From positions 341,354 to 405,353 of the forward strand of contig MNCI01011044.1 in NCBI GenBank assembly GCA_015680685.1: a DNA stretch of 64,000 bases, read 5' to 3'. The notes beneath the pieces were generated by a model. The model saw only the letters and a list, made by a program, of their open reading frames with translations, did not search any database and was not told the DNA's origin. The position numbers were made by a program, and so were the translations under genes. Source of the DNA: Gnetum montanum (taxonomy: Eukaryota > Streptophyta > Gnetopsida > Gnetales > Gnetaceae). Below are positions 1 through 10,042 of the stretch, in pieces. How positions within the stretch are numbered: the first letter of the stretch is position 1; each line of letters starts with the position of its first letter.

Positions 1-300
1 TATAGTTGCATTTGCATATTTTATTTTCATTTCCATCATCTCTTTCTTAGAATATTTGTTTTGGTTTTTATTTTTCATATTATTTTAGTAATCATTATGG
101 TTGTTTGAGCTACTATGCGTTGGATCATCATAACACCACTAGAAAATAATGTAAGCATAATGCTTTATATGATATATCCTATTACTACTACATGAAATCT
201 CCTTTATATTTTATATTTCAATAATGCTATGATTCTTCCTAGTATTTTCAAGGTTTTAGTTTATTTGTTATGTTGGATTATGGATGATGGGATTTATGCT
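1..300 (+). repeat. 3' internal end of a Ty3/gypsy element (copy 1)
   Basis: These bases are nearly the same as 16,479-16,785, where they lie directly downstream of an integrase C-terminus and upstream of a probable LTR. This is therefore a truncated copy of the spacer between integrase and 3' LTR. The match breaks near base 298, just after the shared GATGATGGGATTT stretch. The rest of the element lies left of the window. Confidence 0.75.
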
Positions 301-1016
301 ACTTATCATGAAATCATCATGATAATGTGAGTGTAGGGTAGGTGACGTTGGAGAATGGTTAACCACAATCACTAGGTGACTTTGGAAAATTTCATTTTCC
401 CTATCATAGATCACAACCCTTAGGTGTGATGATCCATGGCTACCATGTGATCAACATGGTGAAGTGTGTTCATCTCAGCTTGAGAACCCTTAACCACCCA
501 AAAGACTTGCTATGATGCCGTTAGATTGTAATTAAAGGCACATACAAAAGGGTTGAACTATACCGTGGGAAAAGTTCAAAAAGGACCATGTTCTTTGGCA
601 AAGTAGCTAATCGACTAAACTCGTGTTCGAATTCCTATCTTAAAAATGAAGTACATCATGAACAAAGTTTCCTGAAAAAAGAAAAAAAAATGAGGACTTT
701 GTTCATTAGTAGTGTAATAAATTCTTGAGTGTGATGGGATCTAATAGAAATCCTCACCCCAGCCTTCATTCCCCTTTTAAACCTATTTCCTTGAAATTTT
801 TTTAAAAAAAAGAAAATCAAATAATCCCTTTTCATCCATTCCCTTTCAAAATGTCAAAAAAAAATCCTAAGAAAAAATCTAAAAATTAAGTTTGTCCTTC
901 TCATTAAGTTTGTCATAAGTCCCATGCTCATAGTAGTCCACATCTTTTTTCCTTTTTACTTTTACCTTGTGAGAAGATTGAGAATGTGATCTTAGTTATA
1001 TGCTTTAAATTTTATA
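301..1016. other. No gene seen; AT-rich spacer
   Basis: No open frame resembles a known protein. The stretch holds poly-A/T runs (about 680, 800 and 860). It lies directly downstream, on the minus strand, of the O-methyltransferase exon, so it could be intron sequence of that gene. No second exon with the S-adenosylmethionine-binding motif was found in it on either strand. Confidence 0.5.
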
Positions 1017-1021
1017 TCAAC

Positions 1022-1751
1022 CAAGCGACCATACATGACCGAATCCTTCATACGAGCTTAACAGAGAACTGGCAACCAGGGTGGAGCTGGCGGCCATGGC
1101 GTTATTGAACAAGTCATTGAATCGATAATCAGTAGCAGCGTACCTCCACATATCCATGCTGTGGGCGCGCACGAAAGGCTGATCACCGCCCATGATGACA
1201 CATTCATGGAAGTGATGCCAGCCAGCCTGAACAGCTTTGTCATTCAGCATCAGAAACCGGTCTCTTCTCGGCTGTGCTCCAGGCCGCTGCGCAAAACATT
1301 TGGCCACCGGCGACAGACCGTAACGCCTTTCTCCAGCGTCGTCGGTTCCCTGCACCGTGAAAAATCCGGTGACCCCTAAAAACTGCATAATTCTGCGCAG
1401 TACGTCCAGTCCTTCCGCCGGTGGCGACGGCGACCAGTGCTCGGACATTTCGGCTACAGAAATCCCCGATCCGCCGGCTCTGAAAATGATGTCGGGCAGT
1501 TCCAGCAGGAGCACGGCCTTCACGGCCATGGACTCCCCAAATGAGAAGGTTATCTTGACTGCTTTGAGGTAGTTTTCTTCCTGCAGGGCATTTTCCTGGC
1601 TGCTGCTCTTTATCTCTTGCACCTCTGTCATTGCTCTTGCAGTTATAGACTGTTGCTGGGTCTTTTCAATTTCTGCAAAATCACGCAGAGCTAACCAGTG
1701 CGCCGGATTCATCTGTTTAGTATGTAGTCTTATAGTAGTTCCAGCCTGCAT
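1022..1751 (-). CDS. Partial class II plant O-methyltransferase (COMT-type), N-terminal exon
   Basis: The reading frame matches the N-terminal dimerisation half of plant caffeic-acid/flavonoid-type O-methyltransferases, which methylate phenolic hydroxyls using S-adenosylmethionine. Visible family features are the helix after NALQEENYLKAVKI, a winged-helix segment (GLDVLRRIMQFLGVTGFF, then YGLSPVAKCF), WHHFHECVI, MDMWRYAATDYRFNDLFNNAM and SSYEGFGHVWSL. Family proteins continue with a Val-Asp-Val-Gly-Gly-Gly cofactor motif, which is missing. The frame reaches TGA at 1017-1019, but a GT at 1020-1021 could be a splice donor, so this may be exon 1 of a split gene. Possible starts are Met codons at 1749-1751, 1710-1712 and 1629-1631. 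I favour 1629-1631, because bases above about 1,709 belong to a local repeat also found at 3,652. It is a real gene exon or a truncated pseudogene; the catalytic half is not in the window. Confidence 0.8.
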
Positions 1752-1795
1752 GACCTATGCTGATGCTAATTTGGTTACTCGGTAGATTTTTCTTA
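1709..1795 (+). repeat. Local dispersed repeat, copy abutting the O-methyltransferase exon
   Basis: This is a close copy of 3,652-3,757: both begin GGATTCATCTGTTTAGTATG and share GACCTATGCTGATGCTAA. The match starts inside the extended methyltransferase frame. The most upstream codons of that frame are therefore probably repeat DNA, not gene. Confidence 0.75.
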
Positions 1796-2045
1796 ATATT
1801 TTGATCGCTGTTTGGGTACATGTGCCTGAAGAAAAAGTGGGGATGGGTTCATGGCCGGGTACATGTGTCTCAAGAATAAGTGGGGATGGGTTCGTGGCCG
1901 CGGTAGAGAAAATTTAAATATATTAGTTTTTTAAAAAAATTAAATCTCAGATATCATAAAAATACATCGTAAAAATATAGAACAAGTACAATGTAAATCC
2001 AAAATATTGTTAATGCTTAAAAATTGCACAAAACATTGCAATATC
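1791..2045 (-). mobile_element. Inverted 3'-terminal fragment of a hAT transposon
   Basis: On the minus strand this matches the 3' end of the hAT element at about 9,150-9,345: a shared AGCATTAA-AATATTTTG-AT stretch, TGCATTGTACTTGTTCTATAT, and an end rich in CCCCACTTTTTCTT and GTACCCAAAC. The terminal ~46-bp motif (GGGTACATGTG...GTGGGGATGGGTTC) occurs twice here and once in the longer copy. No transposase codons are present in the matched part; bases 2,046-2,220 match less clearly. Confidence 0.7.
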
Positions 2046-2900
2046 ACCATTTAACTGAAGTAAAAAAATTTGCAAAGGTATAAAGAGCATTGAATACATT
2101 TCCTTACTCACAAGCCATAATATGGCCAAACATATAATTTCTGCAATAACCAAAATGACAGCAATAAAATGAAATCCTTTTGTTACTCGATCCAACATTT
2201 CCAAAAATGAAATTAAGCCTCAAGCCTCAACCAAATTTATAAGAAATCAGGTCTACTAATACTTTTGTTCAAGTAGTACCTAGGGACTATATGTGAGTAG
2301 CACCGTAAGACCACATTGAAAGATGACAGCATTATAAGAATATGGTCATGAACTTTTGAAACGCTGGAAAATCCACACTAGACAGAGTGCCATGAACTTG
2401 CATATGGCCATTGTCCAGGTGCTGGTGGGCTTTGTTAAAAAAGGAGGGCTTTGTTAAAAAAGTTGAATAAGCATCCGTATGACGATGACGATGACCCTGT
2501 TTTGTTTTTTATTTTCTCAGCGTAGATAAGAAAAAAAGAGCAAAAACCAGCAATGAACAATAAACACGCGTGAATGTGTGAGTCATGGCGGAACCTTTGA
2601 CGCTCCCAAAGCCAGGCGAATCCATGCAAATGCAATATTTTCGTCTTGCACGCCCCGTCCAAAACTTTCCGTATGGCCCATACTCGCCCCTTCGGCCTTC
2701 GGTTACCATAATAGCCCTTTCATGGTGATTTCCGTGTGTTTGTTTATTTATTCGTACTCTGTTTTCTGTGGTCCGTCTCATGCCGATGCTATGAATCTTG
2801 ATTGCTTGCTTGCCACTTAACAATGAAATGAAATTTTTGGTAGGATTCAGAACAGGAGAAGATATGTAAGATTTTAAAGCAAAATGCAGATGCAAGAACT
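2046..2900. other. No supported gene; short direct repeat
   Basis: GGGCTTTGTTAAAAAA occurs twice in tandem around 2,428-2,462. A locally GC-richer patch lies at 2,570-2,780 with overlapping frames on both strands (for example plus 2,578-2,820), but none resembles a known family and composition alone does not support a gene. Confidence 0.5.
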
Positions 2901-2929
2901 AAAAAGGCAATAACAATACGAGGCGAGGC

Positions 2930-4150
2930 AAGGCGACCATTTCAATGTATATGCACAAATTTAGACAAAATTTCATTGGAAATTATGAAATTAGTACCCA
3001 TTGCCAATTTAATGAGCTTCTGTAATTGCGAATCTCTGCAAATAGGTGTTAATTTAACGGCTAACCTGTTGCAAAACGGCTATGCTGCCGATGAAAATTC
3101 CGCGAAATAAATTTTTTTCAGTCAAGAATTCATGGATTGTGCCTTTGATTAGTGATTTAAAAAAAAAAAAAAATTGTTAGAAGTTTCCTGATCCTTAGAA
3201 TTTTCCATCACGTGCCATGACCATTAGAATTTGGCACCCGATTGACAAGGAGTGGTAGATTCCTGTTTAATGGAGTTAGTGATAACTGATAAGGTTGCCT
3301 TGCGTGACATATCCTAAAGTCAGAGAACGTGCTTCGTTGTTCCATTCTTATTTATCCCGTGGGATCGTTTTTATTCATGGAAATTTGAGGCGTTCCCAAT
3401 TAACATGGTCCAACAAACGAATCCACGATGACGTGTTTGTGTTTGTATAATAACATCTGTTTAGGTTGCCTTGGGTGACATCTCCTAAAGTCAGAGAACG
3501 TGCTTTGTTCTTCCATTCTTATTTATCGCGTGCGATCGTTTTTATTCATTGAAATTCAAGGTTTTTATTCATGGAAATTCAAGGTTTTCCCAATTAACAT
3601 GGTCCAATAAACGAATCCACGATGACCTGTTTGTATACTTTATTGAAAGAGGATTCATCTGTTTAGTATGTAGTCTTATAGTTCATGCAGTTCGAGCGTG
3701 CATGACCTATGCTGATGCTAATTTGGTTACTCGGTAGATTTTTCTTAATATTTTGATCCGTGTTAATTTAATGGCTAACCTGAAATCAACGTAGTCATTG
3801 CAAAACGGCTATGTTGCCGATGAAAATTATAAAAAATAAATTTTTTAACCACTTTTTTTTCTTCGTCACTTCATGGATTGTGCCTTTGATTAGTGTTTTT
3901 TTTTTTAAAAAAGAAATTTGTTAGAAGTTTCCTGAAGGATCAAAACTTCATGGATTGTGCCTTTGATTAGTGTTTTTTTTCTTTAAAGAAATTTGTTAGA
4001 AGTTTCCTGATCCTTAGAATTTACCATCACGTGCCATGACCATTAGAATTTGGCACCCGGATTGACAATTGACGAGGAGTGGTAGATTCCTATTTAATGG
4101 AGTTGGTGATAACTCATAAGGTTGCCTTGTGTGACATTTCCTAAAGTCAG
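2930..4150 (+). repeat. Duplicated block family (offset about 714 bp)
   Basis: Segment 3,047-3,440 recurs from 3,761 to about 4,150. Shared pieces include the GTTAATTTAA-GGCTAACCTG start, CATGGATTGTGCCTTTGATT, TTGTTAGAAGTTTCCTGA and ATCACGTGCCATGACCATTA. A middle copy of the GGTTGCCTTG...AACATGGTCCAA part lies at 3,455-3,640, and another piece is at 9,385-9,505. Segment 3,652-3,757 is the partner of 1,709-1,795. No coding content was recognised, so this looks like a degenerate non-coding repeat, perhaps an LTR or MITE cluster. Confidence 0.75.
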
Positions 4151-5125
4151 AGGTTGTTCTTATTTATTTATGAGATTTGCAATTCCCAAGAAAATTTCAT
4201 GAACTGTTTGTGGCCGATTCGGGGGATTCGGGGCACGTGTATAGAAGCGTGTAAAATCCGCATTAGGTACATAAATTATAATTTTTCCTGCAATGGTGTA
4301 TCAATTTTCAACTTTCAACTTTTAACCATAACATTCATTGTCCATTAAAATCTTACCTGTTTTTACTAGAAATTGTGTCCGCATCCAACACCTTTTATTG
4401 ACTCTCCAAATGCTTGTATTTCTCTCTTCCAGTTGTGAAATTCTTTATTTCATCTTCAGTTTTTCTTAGTATCTCACCGCATCTGCAGGCAATGATGAAG
4501 GAGGAGATGAGCGTTTCTCCTGAAGAAGGAGGCATCGTCTGCCTAGTCTGATTTGGGTGAAGATTCTATCCATATCAATGGTCAACTATGGCATAATAGT
4601 GTATCAGCTATCATCGGATTTTCAGCTACCCAATGACTGTTGTGGAGGATTGCTTATGCTGCCCTTTTGCTTACCCCAACCATTTGTTTACTTAAGGTCG
4701 CTTGACCTTCACTTCCCGCCTGCTTCCATGTTACCATATAAAAAAAAAAACTCTCACTTACTAATTTTTTTGTTCAATCTTTTTTTTTCTTTGAGGTTCT
4801 TTTAAGATTTTGTCAATTTTTTCATGTTTGATTACAATTTGTTCAAAGAGATAAAATATTTGGAGGTTCTTCTTGAATCATTTTTTTTTATCCTTTGATT
4901 GTTGTTATTTTTCGGAACTTTTTCTTTTTGTTTCGTACTTTGGTTAAATACAACAAGATTAATGGTCAAAGATTTCTGTCTATCCCTATCTTTATTTGAC
5001 GTTGCAGAGTTTAATGTTAGGGTGAACACTTGAAGAAAACAGACTAGAGATTTTAGTGGAAAGAAAACAGATTCTCTTGGTTGAATATGTATTATACTTT
5101 TCATCATTTAACAATTTCGGAATAG
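4151..5125. other. No gene seen
   Basis: This AT-rich sequence has no recognisable domains. A tiny frame starting near 4,492 (MMKEEMSVSPEEGG) follows an acceptor-like pyrimidine tract ending in CTGCAG, but nothing else supports an exon. Confidence 0.45.
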
Positions 5126-5623
5126 CTTTTTGTTCAGTATGCAACACTTACCTCATCGAGATCATTCTTCAATATTTTAGATAATTAAGTTTTTATTTTT
5201 GAAGTGTGCTTAACTTCTTAGTGCATCGATGTCTTGTCGCTCTTTAAAGACGTACTAAAAAAAATTACTGAAGTGGTTTTGCATTATCGTTAAGCTTCCA
5301 GAAAACATTTCACTTTAATTAGTTAATGCCTCTGATACAACGTTCTATTTAGTTTATAGTTTAATTGTAGTTAGTTTTTTGTTCAGTATGCAACACTTAC
5401 CTCATGGAGACCATTCTTTAATGTTTTAGATAATTGAGTTTTTATTTTTGAAGTGTGCTTAAGTTCTTAGTGCATCGATGTCTTGTCGCTCTTTAAAGGC
5501 ATATTAAAAAAAATTACTGAAGTGGTTTTGTATTATTGTTAAACTTCCACAAAACATTTCACTTTAATCAGTTAATGTCTCTAATACAACATTCTATTTG
5601 GTTTCTAGTTTAATTGTAGTTGC
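5126..5623 (+). repeat. Tandem duplication, 2 x about 249 bp
   Basis: Two adjacent copies begin at the shared GTTCAGTATGCAACACTTAC (5,132 and 5,381). They run through AGTGCATCGATGTCTTGTCG and end at TTAATTGTAG (5,361 and 5,610). They differ at scattered sites, mostly transitions. No coding potential was recognised. Confidence 0.9.
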
Positions 5624-6224
5624 TACACTTTTTTTCTGGGTTGGTTGGTTTGTTTCTTTTGGGAAAGCAGAAAAGATTGATGAACAGAATCAGAATTATG
5701 TACACCAAACCCTACTTGCAATCGTCGGTTGGATCTCTTTTGCATGCATTAAAGCTGCTTTCATTGTTTTTCAACTTGGGCTTTATTCCTTCATTCAAAG
5801 AAGCAATTCCTTCATGATGCCATATTTCATATTTTATGAAATCTTGCCCTGTTTGAGCAGTTATTAAGTACATTTGTTTATGATTTTCAGTTTTTTTTTC
5901 TATTTCTTATTAAAATTTTATCTTGTTATTTTTAAATTTTTCACTATTTTTTATTTTCAATTTTTCCCCTTACTCTATTATTGTTTTGCATTTCCAGATT
6001 TATTGCATTGAATGACGTTTTAGTGTTAAAGCTCTTAAGACATTTTTCTAAAAGCTCTTTGTTGGTAGAAAAAGAAAAAATAGATACCCTTAGTCATAGT
6101 AATTTGGGCAAATTTTAAGTATATCTATTTGTAATTTTTTTAAAATTCATTTTAACTTTTGTGAAGAGTAGCAATCATATCTCATTTTCTAATTTTTACC
6201 ATTAATATTTACAAAGTCAGAAAG
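5624..6224. other. Spacer upstream of the hAT frame
   Basis: Two overlapping plus frames (5,598-5,867 and 5,620-5,817) show no known family features. The segment probably includes the hAT 5' untranslated end, but no sequence complementary to the hAT 3' terminus was found, so the left boundary of the element is unknown. Confidence 0.4.
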
Positions 6225-6850
6225 ATGAGCTCTATTCAAGACATAGATACCAATGAGAATGAAATAGATAGTACTCTATTGGAGGAAAATGCATTGCAAG
6301 AAGAAAATGTCTTCGATTGTAATGTGGAAATTTTAAAACCATTTGCAAATGATAGAATTATTTTAAAATCTCCATTAAAACAATTCGTAACATAATTAGA
6401 CACTTGTAGGAGTGGAGAAGGTGGAAGCAAAAGATGGAAGTGTTATGTATGTAACTATTAATTCAGTGCAAGTGGTACATGAATACATCATCATTTCTTT
6501 CAAACATTAGAAAATAAAATAAGAATAGGTGTTATTGCATGTAAATTTCCATATCCTGATATTCAAAAAGCTATGTATGACTACTTTTAAGTAAAGAGTA
6601 TGATAAAGAGCATTACTGTAAGTATTCGAATAGAGGAAAGTAAGAACAAGACAAAGGATGTTGTACAACCAACAAAAATAAAAGTGTTTAAACAAATAGA
6701 AATAAGTTTTCAAGTTGAAAAAATAAAATAAAAGCTGATATCAGTATTGCAAAAATATTCTATGCAAATGGATTACTATTCAAACTTGCACGTACTCGTT
6801 AATTCAAAGAAGCAATTCGTTGCGCCATTGAAGCAGCTAATATTTTTAAA
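6225..6850 (+). pseudogene. hAT transposase, N-terminal part with BED zinc finger
   Basis: Reading from the ATG at 6,225 (MSSIQDIDTNENEID...) gives an acidic leader. A BED-like finger follows near 6,427-6,515: GGSKRWKCYVCNY, then FSASGT and IHHHFFQ supply the Cys and His ligands. At about 6,736-6,850 comes KADISIAKIFYANGLLFKLA, which matches the segment after BED in plant hAT proteins. In-frame stops lie after QFVT, after CNY, after SASGT and after YDYF, so no intact N-terminus can be made here. Some gaps could be introns, but clear breaks remain. Confidence 0.7.
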
Positions 6851-6999
6851 TTTTAAATTATCATTTTTATTTAAAATTATTAGTAAAACTAATATTTTAT
6901 ATGGCAGGTCCATTTTATATGCCTCCAACTAAAGCTAAATTCGAAATGATCTTCTTAATGAAATGTATGTACTTGGCATGAAAAAGTTGGAGGAATGAA

Positions 7000-7468
7000 A
7001 ACAATTTTGGCAGAAAAGTGGTTGTTCTATTATAATGGATGGATGGATAGATATTCGTCAACATCCATTAAGTAATATTATAATTAGTTGTCAACTTAGA
7101 CCATTTTTTCTTAATGATACAAACTGCTCTAATCATATAAAATATGCTAATTTTCAAGCCAAATTATTAAAGACAACAATTGCAACTATTGGTTCAAGCA
7201 ACATTATTCAAATTCTAATAGATTTAGCTCCCGTTTGTAGGTGTGCAAAAAAAATGATACAAATGATTTATCTAAATATATTTTGGACTCCTTGTTTTGC
7301 TCATTCTCTAAATAATACACTTTGTGATATTGGTAAAATTGATTGGGTGAAAAAGTTTATTATAGATGCAAGAGATATACAAATTTTCATTTGTAATGAT
7401 CATTATTCAAATTCCTTGTTCAGGGAATGTAGCAAAAATAAGACTTTCAAAAAGCCTATAGAAACAAG
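7000..7468 (+). pseudogene. hAT transposase, DUF659 core exon
   Basis: The frame reads MDGWIDIRQHPLSNIIISC, then IFWTPCFAHSLNNTLCDIGKI, then DWVKKFIIDARDIQIFICN and ends KPIETR. These are landmarks of the RNase H-like core of DUF659 hAT transposases; family members have SDGWTD at the first site. The open part starts at 7,035. The exon ends with AG before GT at 7,469-7,470, and the next exon restores the Arg codon and continues TRYASYFIML, a known family motif. The intron is 7,469-7,553. Confidence 0.85.
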
Positions 7469-7553
7469 GTAATAGAATACAAAAATCTATATTGTGTGTT
7501 TTTAAGAAATTTTATTTATTAATACTAAACTAGTTATAAATTTTCTGAACTAG

Positions 7554-7717
7554 GTATGCTTCATATTTCATAATGTTGGAGAGAATGCAAAAGATACAAG
7601 AATCATTACAAACAATGGTTATAACCAGTAAATGGAAGAACTGGGAGGAAGCCAACACAACTATGGAAAAGAGTGTTAAAAAAAGATTTTATCAGATGAG
7701 TGGTGGAAAGAAATGAA
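7554..7717 (+). pseudogene. hAT transposase, internal exon
   Basis: The exon continues YASYFIMLERMQKIQESL and SKWKNWEEANTTMEKS. A one-base frame change in a poly-A run near 7,677-7,684 is needed to keep DEWWKEMK in frame before the donor at 7,718. Joining to the exon at 7,809 rebuilds a Lys codon and continues RIVSMLQPIV. The intron 7,718-7,808 has GT-AG ends. Confidence 0.75.
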
Positions 7718-7808
7718 GTAATAAATAATTTATTTGAAATATAATTCTTTATTTTTTATTGTTTTCATCTTTATATCTTATCAAAAAAATGTATTTGTTA
7801 TATTGTAG

Positions 7809-8337
7809 GAGGATTGTTAGCATGCTGCAACCTATTGTTTATTTCATTCGTTATGCTGATACAGATACACCTACATTAGGAGAAATTTATGTAATTTATG
7901 AAAATATGTTAATAGAAATTAAAGAAAGGGTTATAGAAATGGATAGCTCTTTTGATTTTTATAATGCTCAGTTACTTCCATTGAATCTAAAAAGATGGAA
8001 TGCTAAAAATACCCCATTGCATATGGCTGCATATGCATTAAATATTAAGTGGTATTCTTCAAAACATAGAGATAAAAATCCAACAAGGCCTTGTGATGAT
8101 TTTGATGTAAGAATAGGTTTTTTAGAATATGTTAAACGATTATATTCACCTTGTGAGGCTAGCTTAATTAGAAAGGAATGGCTTCAATTTACTAAAGAAC
8201 ATACAAAAGCATTTAAATGTGAAGATTTTATACTTGATATGGATGGAATAGCTTAAGAAGATCTAGTTGGATGGTGGAGTTTGCATGGTGGAGATACTCC
8301 TAGACTTCAAACTTTAGTAATGAAGCTTCTTTCTCAG
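7809..8337 (+). pseudogene. hAT transposase, central exon
   Basis: The frame is open from RIVSMLQPIVYFIRYAD through NTPLHMAAYALNIKWYSS to FILDMDGIA. There is one TAA at 8,254-8,256, then EDLVGWWSLHGGDTPRLQTL. The WW-x-x-HGG-x-TP-x-L pattern is the usual tryptophan-rich segment before the C-terminal domain. The exon ends CTTTCTCAG with the intron GT at 8,338. The single stop is the only break in about 175 codons. Confidence 0.85.
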
Positions 8338-8598
8338 GTAATATGATTAGTTTTTCATTAAACATATAAAAAATATTAATACATATTAATTTCCTTAATT
8401 AATTTATGAAATGTGATGTTTGAAAACTTGAAATAGTGATGTTTTATATATCATTATGCATTCTCTAAACACCATGATTAGTAGGCTATTAGGTCTGAAG
8501 CTTCAAATGAGTTTGTTTATTGATGAAGTTTTGAATAATTTATAAAATGAATCTTTTAACAATGCAAAAATTTATTCTTGTTTTTATCATTTATGTAG

Positions 8599-8991
8599 GT
8601 TGCATCTTCTTCTGCTGCTGAAAGAAATTGGTCAACATATTCTTTCATTCATCGGATCAAAAGAAATAGTCTAACTCCAAAAAGAGCTGAAAAGTTAGTA
8701 TCTGTTCATAGCATGATTAGATTGGAAGAAAGAAAGGAAATAAAATATAGGCAATCACCTACTCTTCGTTGGGATGTTAATCCAGAAGATGATGATGTTC
8801 CAATAGTTGATGATAGAGAAAGTTATTCTACTGACTTAGTTAATGTTCCTGGAGCAATGAATCTTAATATTGATGATTCAATCCTTGATGAAGATGATTA
8901 CCATGCAAATGATATTAATGACATAGAAAAAAATGAAGCAAGTTTTACAAATTTACTCTTTAGAGTAGAGCAAAGAGAAAATATAGGCTAA
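8599..8991 (+). CDS. hAT transposase C-terminal dimerisation exon
   Basis: After the acceptor TTTATGTAG (8,590-8,598) the frame reads VASSSAAERNWSTYSFIH, then RIKRNSLTPKRAEKLVSVH. This is the hAT family dimerisation signature (S-x-x-x-E-R-x-W-S plus the R-N-x-L-x-x-x-K-A-x-x-L-V pattern). An acidic tail follows to the stop at 8,989-8,991. The exon is uninterrupted and about 130 codons long. The upstream exon joins in phase (LLSQ to VASS). Intron 8,338-8,598 is 261 bp. Confidence 0.9.
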   Translation, partial: VASSSAAERNWSTYSFIHRIKRNSLTPKRAEKLVSVHSMIRLEERKEIKYRQSPTLRWDVNPEDDDVPIVDDRESYSTDLVNVPGAMNLNIDDSILDEDDYHANDINDIEKNEASFTNLLFRVEQRENIG

Positions 8992-9345
8992 AATTAGAAT
9001 TTGAACAATGTGACAACTTCTAAGCTTTGGCAAGAAACTCTTTTGTGATTTAAAAAGAGATAGATAATTTTGTAACATTATCATATATATACATATGATA
9101 ATGCTAAAATATTTTATAACACACATGAGACTCAATACTTAATGTTTCATTGCAATCTTTTATGCAATTTTTAAGCATTAAAAATATTTTGAATTTGCAT
9201 TGTACTTGTTCTATATTATACAATGTTTTTTATGATATATGAAATTTAATTTTTAAGAAAAAATAATATATTTAAACTTTCTCTATCATGTCACTGGCTA
9301 CAAACCTGTCCCCACTTTTTCTTGAGGCACACGTACCCAAACATG

Positions 9346-10042
9346 TTCAGAATCACAAATCCTCGATTCCTCGCTTCCACGAATAGGATTCTTTTGATGC
9401 ATAGATCTTGTGGAACCATTTTTATTCATGGAAATTCAAGGTGTTCCCAATTAACATGGTCCAATAAAGTAATCCACGATGACGTGTTTGTATAATAACA
9501 TCGCTCACGATCCCTAATACTTAGGAATAAAGAGATCTGCAAAGCCATGTTTTTAAAGGTAATGATGTTGGTCACGATTTTGGTCAAAGGTAATTTGGCT
9601 AGTGCTGTGGACTTTTTTAAAATTAAGATCTACCAAACATTACTATTGGATTGCACCTAAGAATTTCTTGCTTTTGAGGAATGGTGTCATTACTATATAG
9701 GATGACTCAAAACTTTTTGCACTAAATACTTTTGAAATGGAACGGTCTTACCATTCCTTAAGTAACTTTGGAAATGGTAAGACCTTTTTAAAAAGGAAGA
9801 AGAAGATGTTAGGAAGTTTAGATTACACCAATTCATTTTTAAATTTAATTAGTTTAATCTTTGAAAACATAGTTCAATTAAAAATTTGTAATGTTCATTG
9901 GTTGACATGAGCTTTAAGATACCATTATTCTACATACCTAAGTCATACTAAACCAAATATCAGTTTACATTAATATTGAAAATTAGATTTATGTTTTATA
10001 AAATTTTAGAGAGAAATTTCCAACATATTTTACTTTCGTTAC
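9346..10042. other. Spacer with one copy of the local repeat
   Basis: Segment 9,385-9,505 matches 3,360-3,450 and 3,540-3,635 (TTTTTATTCATGGAAATTCA; AACATGGTCCAATAAA; ATCCACGATGACGTGTTTGT). The hAT is therefore nested in, or beside, the same repeat family seen at 3-4 kb. Nothing else was recognised. Confidence 0.6.

Larger units (their letters stand above)
6225..9345 (+). mobile_element. hAT-superfamily DNA transposon, nearly complete but inactivated
   Basis: The element encodes, in order, a BED-type zinc-finger region (about 6,420-6,515), a DUF659-type core (about 7,000-7,720) and a hAT C-terminal dimerisation domain (8,599-8,760). Its 3' end is fixed by comparison with the inverted fragment at 1,791-2,045. 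Plant hAT elements excise and reinsert through this transposase. The sequence has relatively few breaks, so this copy is younger or better preserved than the surrounding retroelements. A 28-bp inverted repeat at 9,076-9,103 (arms CATTATCATAT and ATATGATAATG) lies in its 3' untranslated part. Its exact ends and target-site duplication could not be set. Confidence 0.8.

Noticed and set aside
600-650. tRNA/SINE-like B box (GTTCGAATTCC near 630)
   Set aside because: No matching A box, acceptor stem or CCA-end context could be found, and the T-arm does not close well. One 11-base match is expected by chance.
2578-2820. 80-codon plus frame in a GC-richer patch
   Set aside because: Overlapping frames on both strands, no family features, no splice or promoter support.
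5598-5867. Hydrophobic 89-codon plus frame
   Set aside because: It starts inside the tandem duplication and matches nothing known; a T-rich strand readily gives hydrophobic frames.
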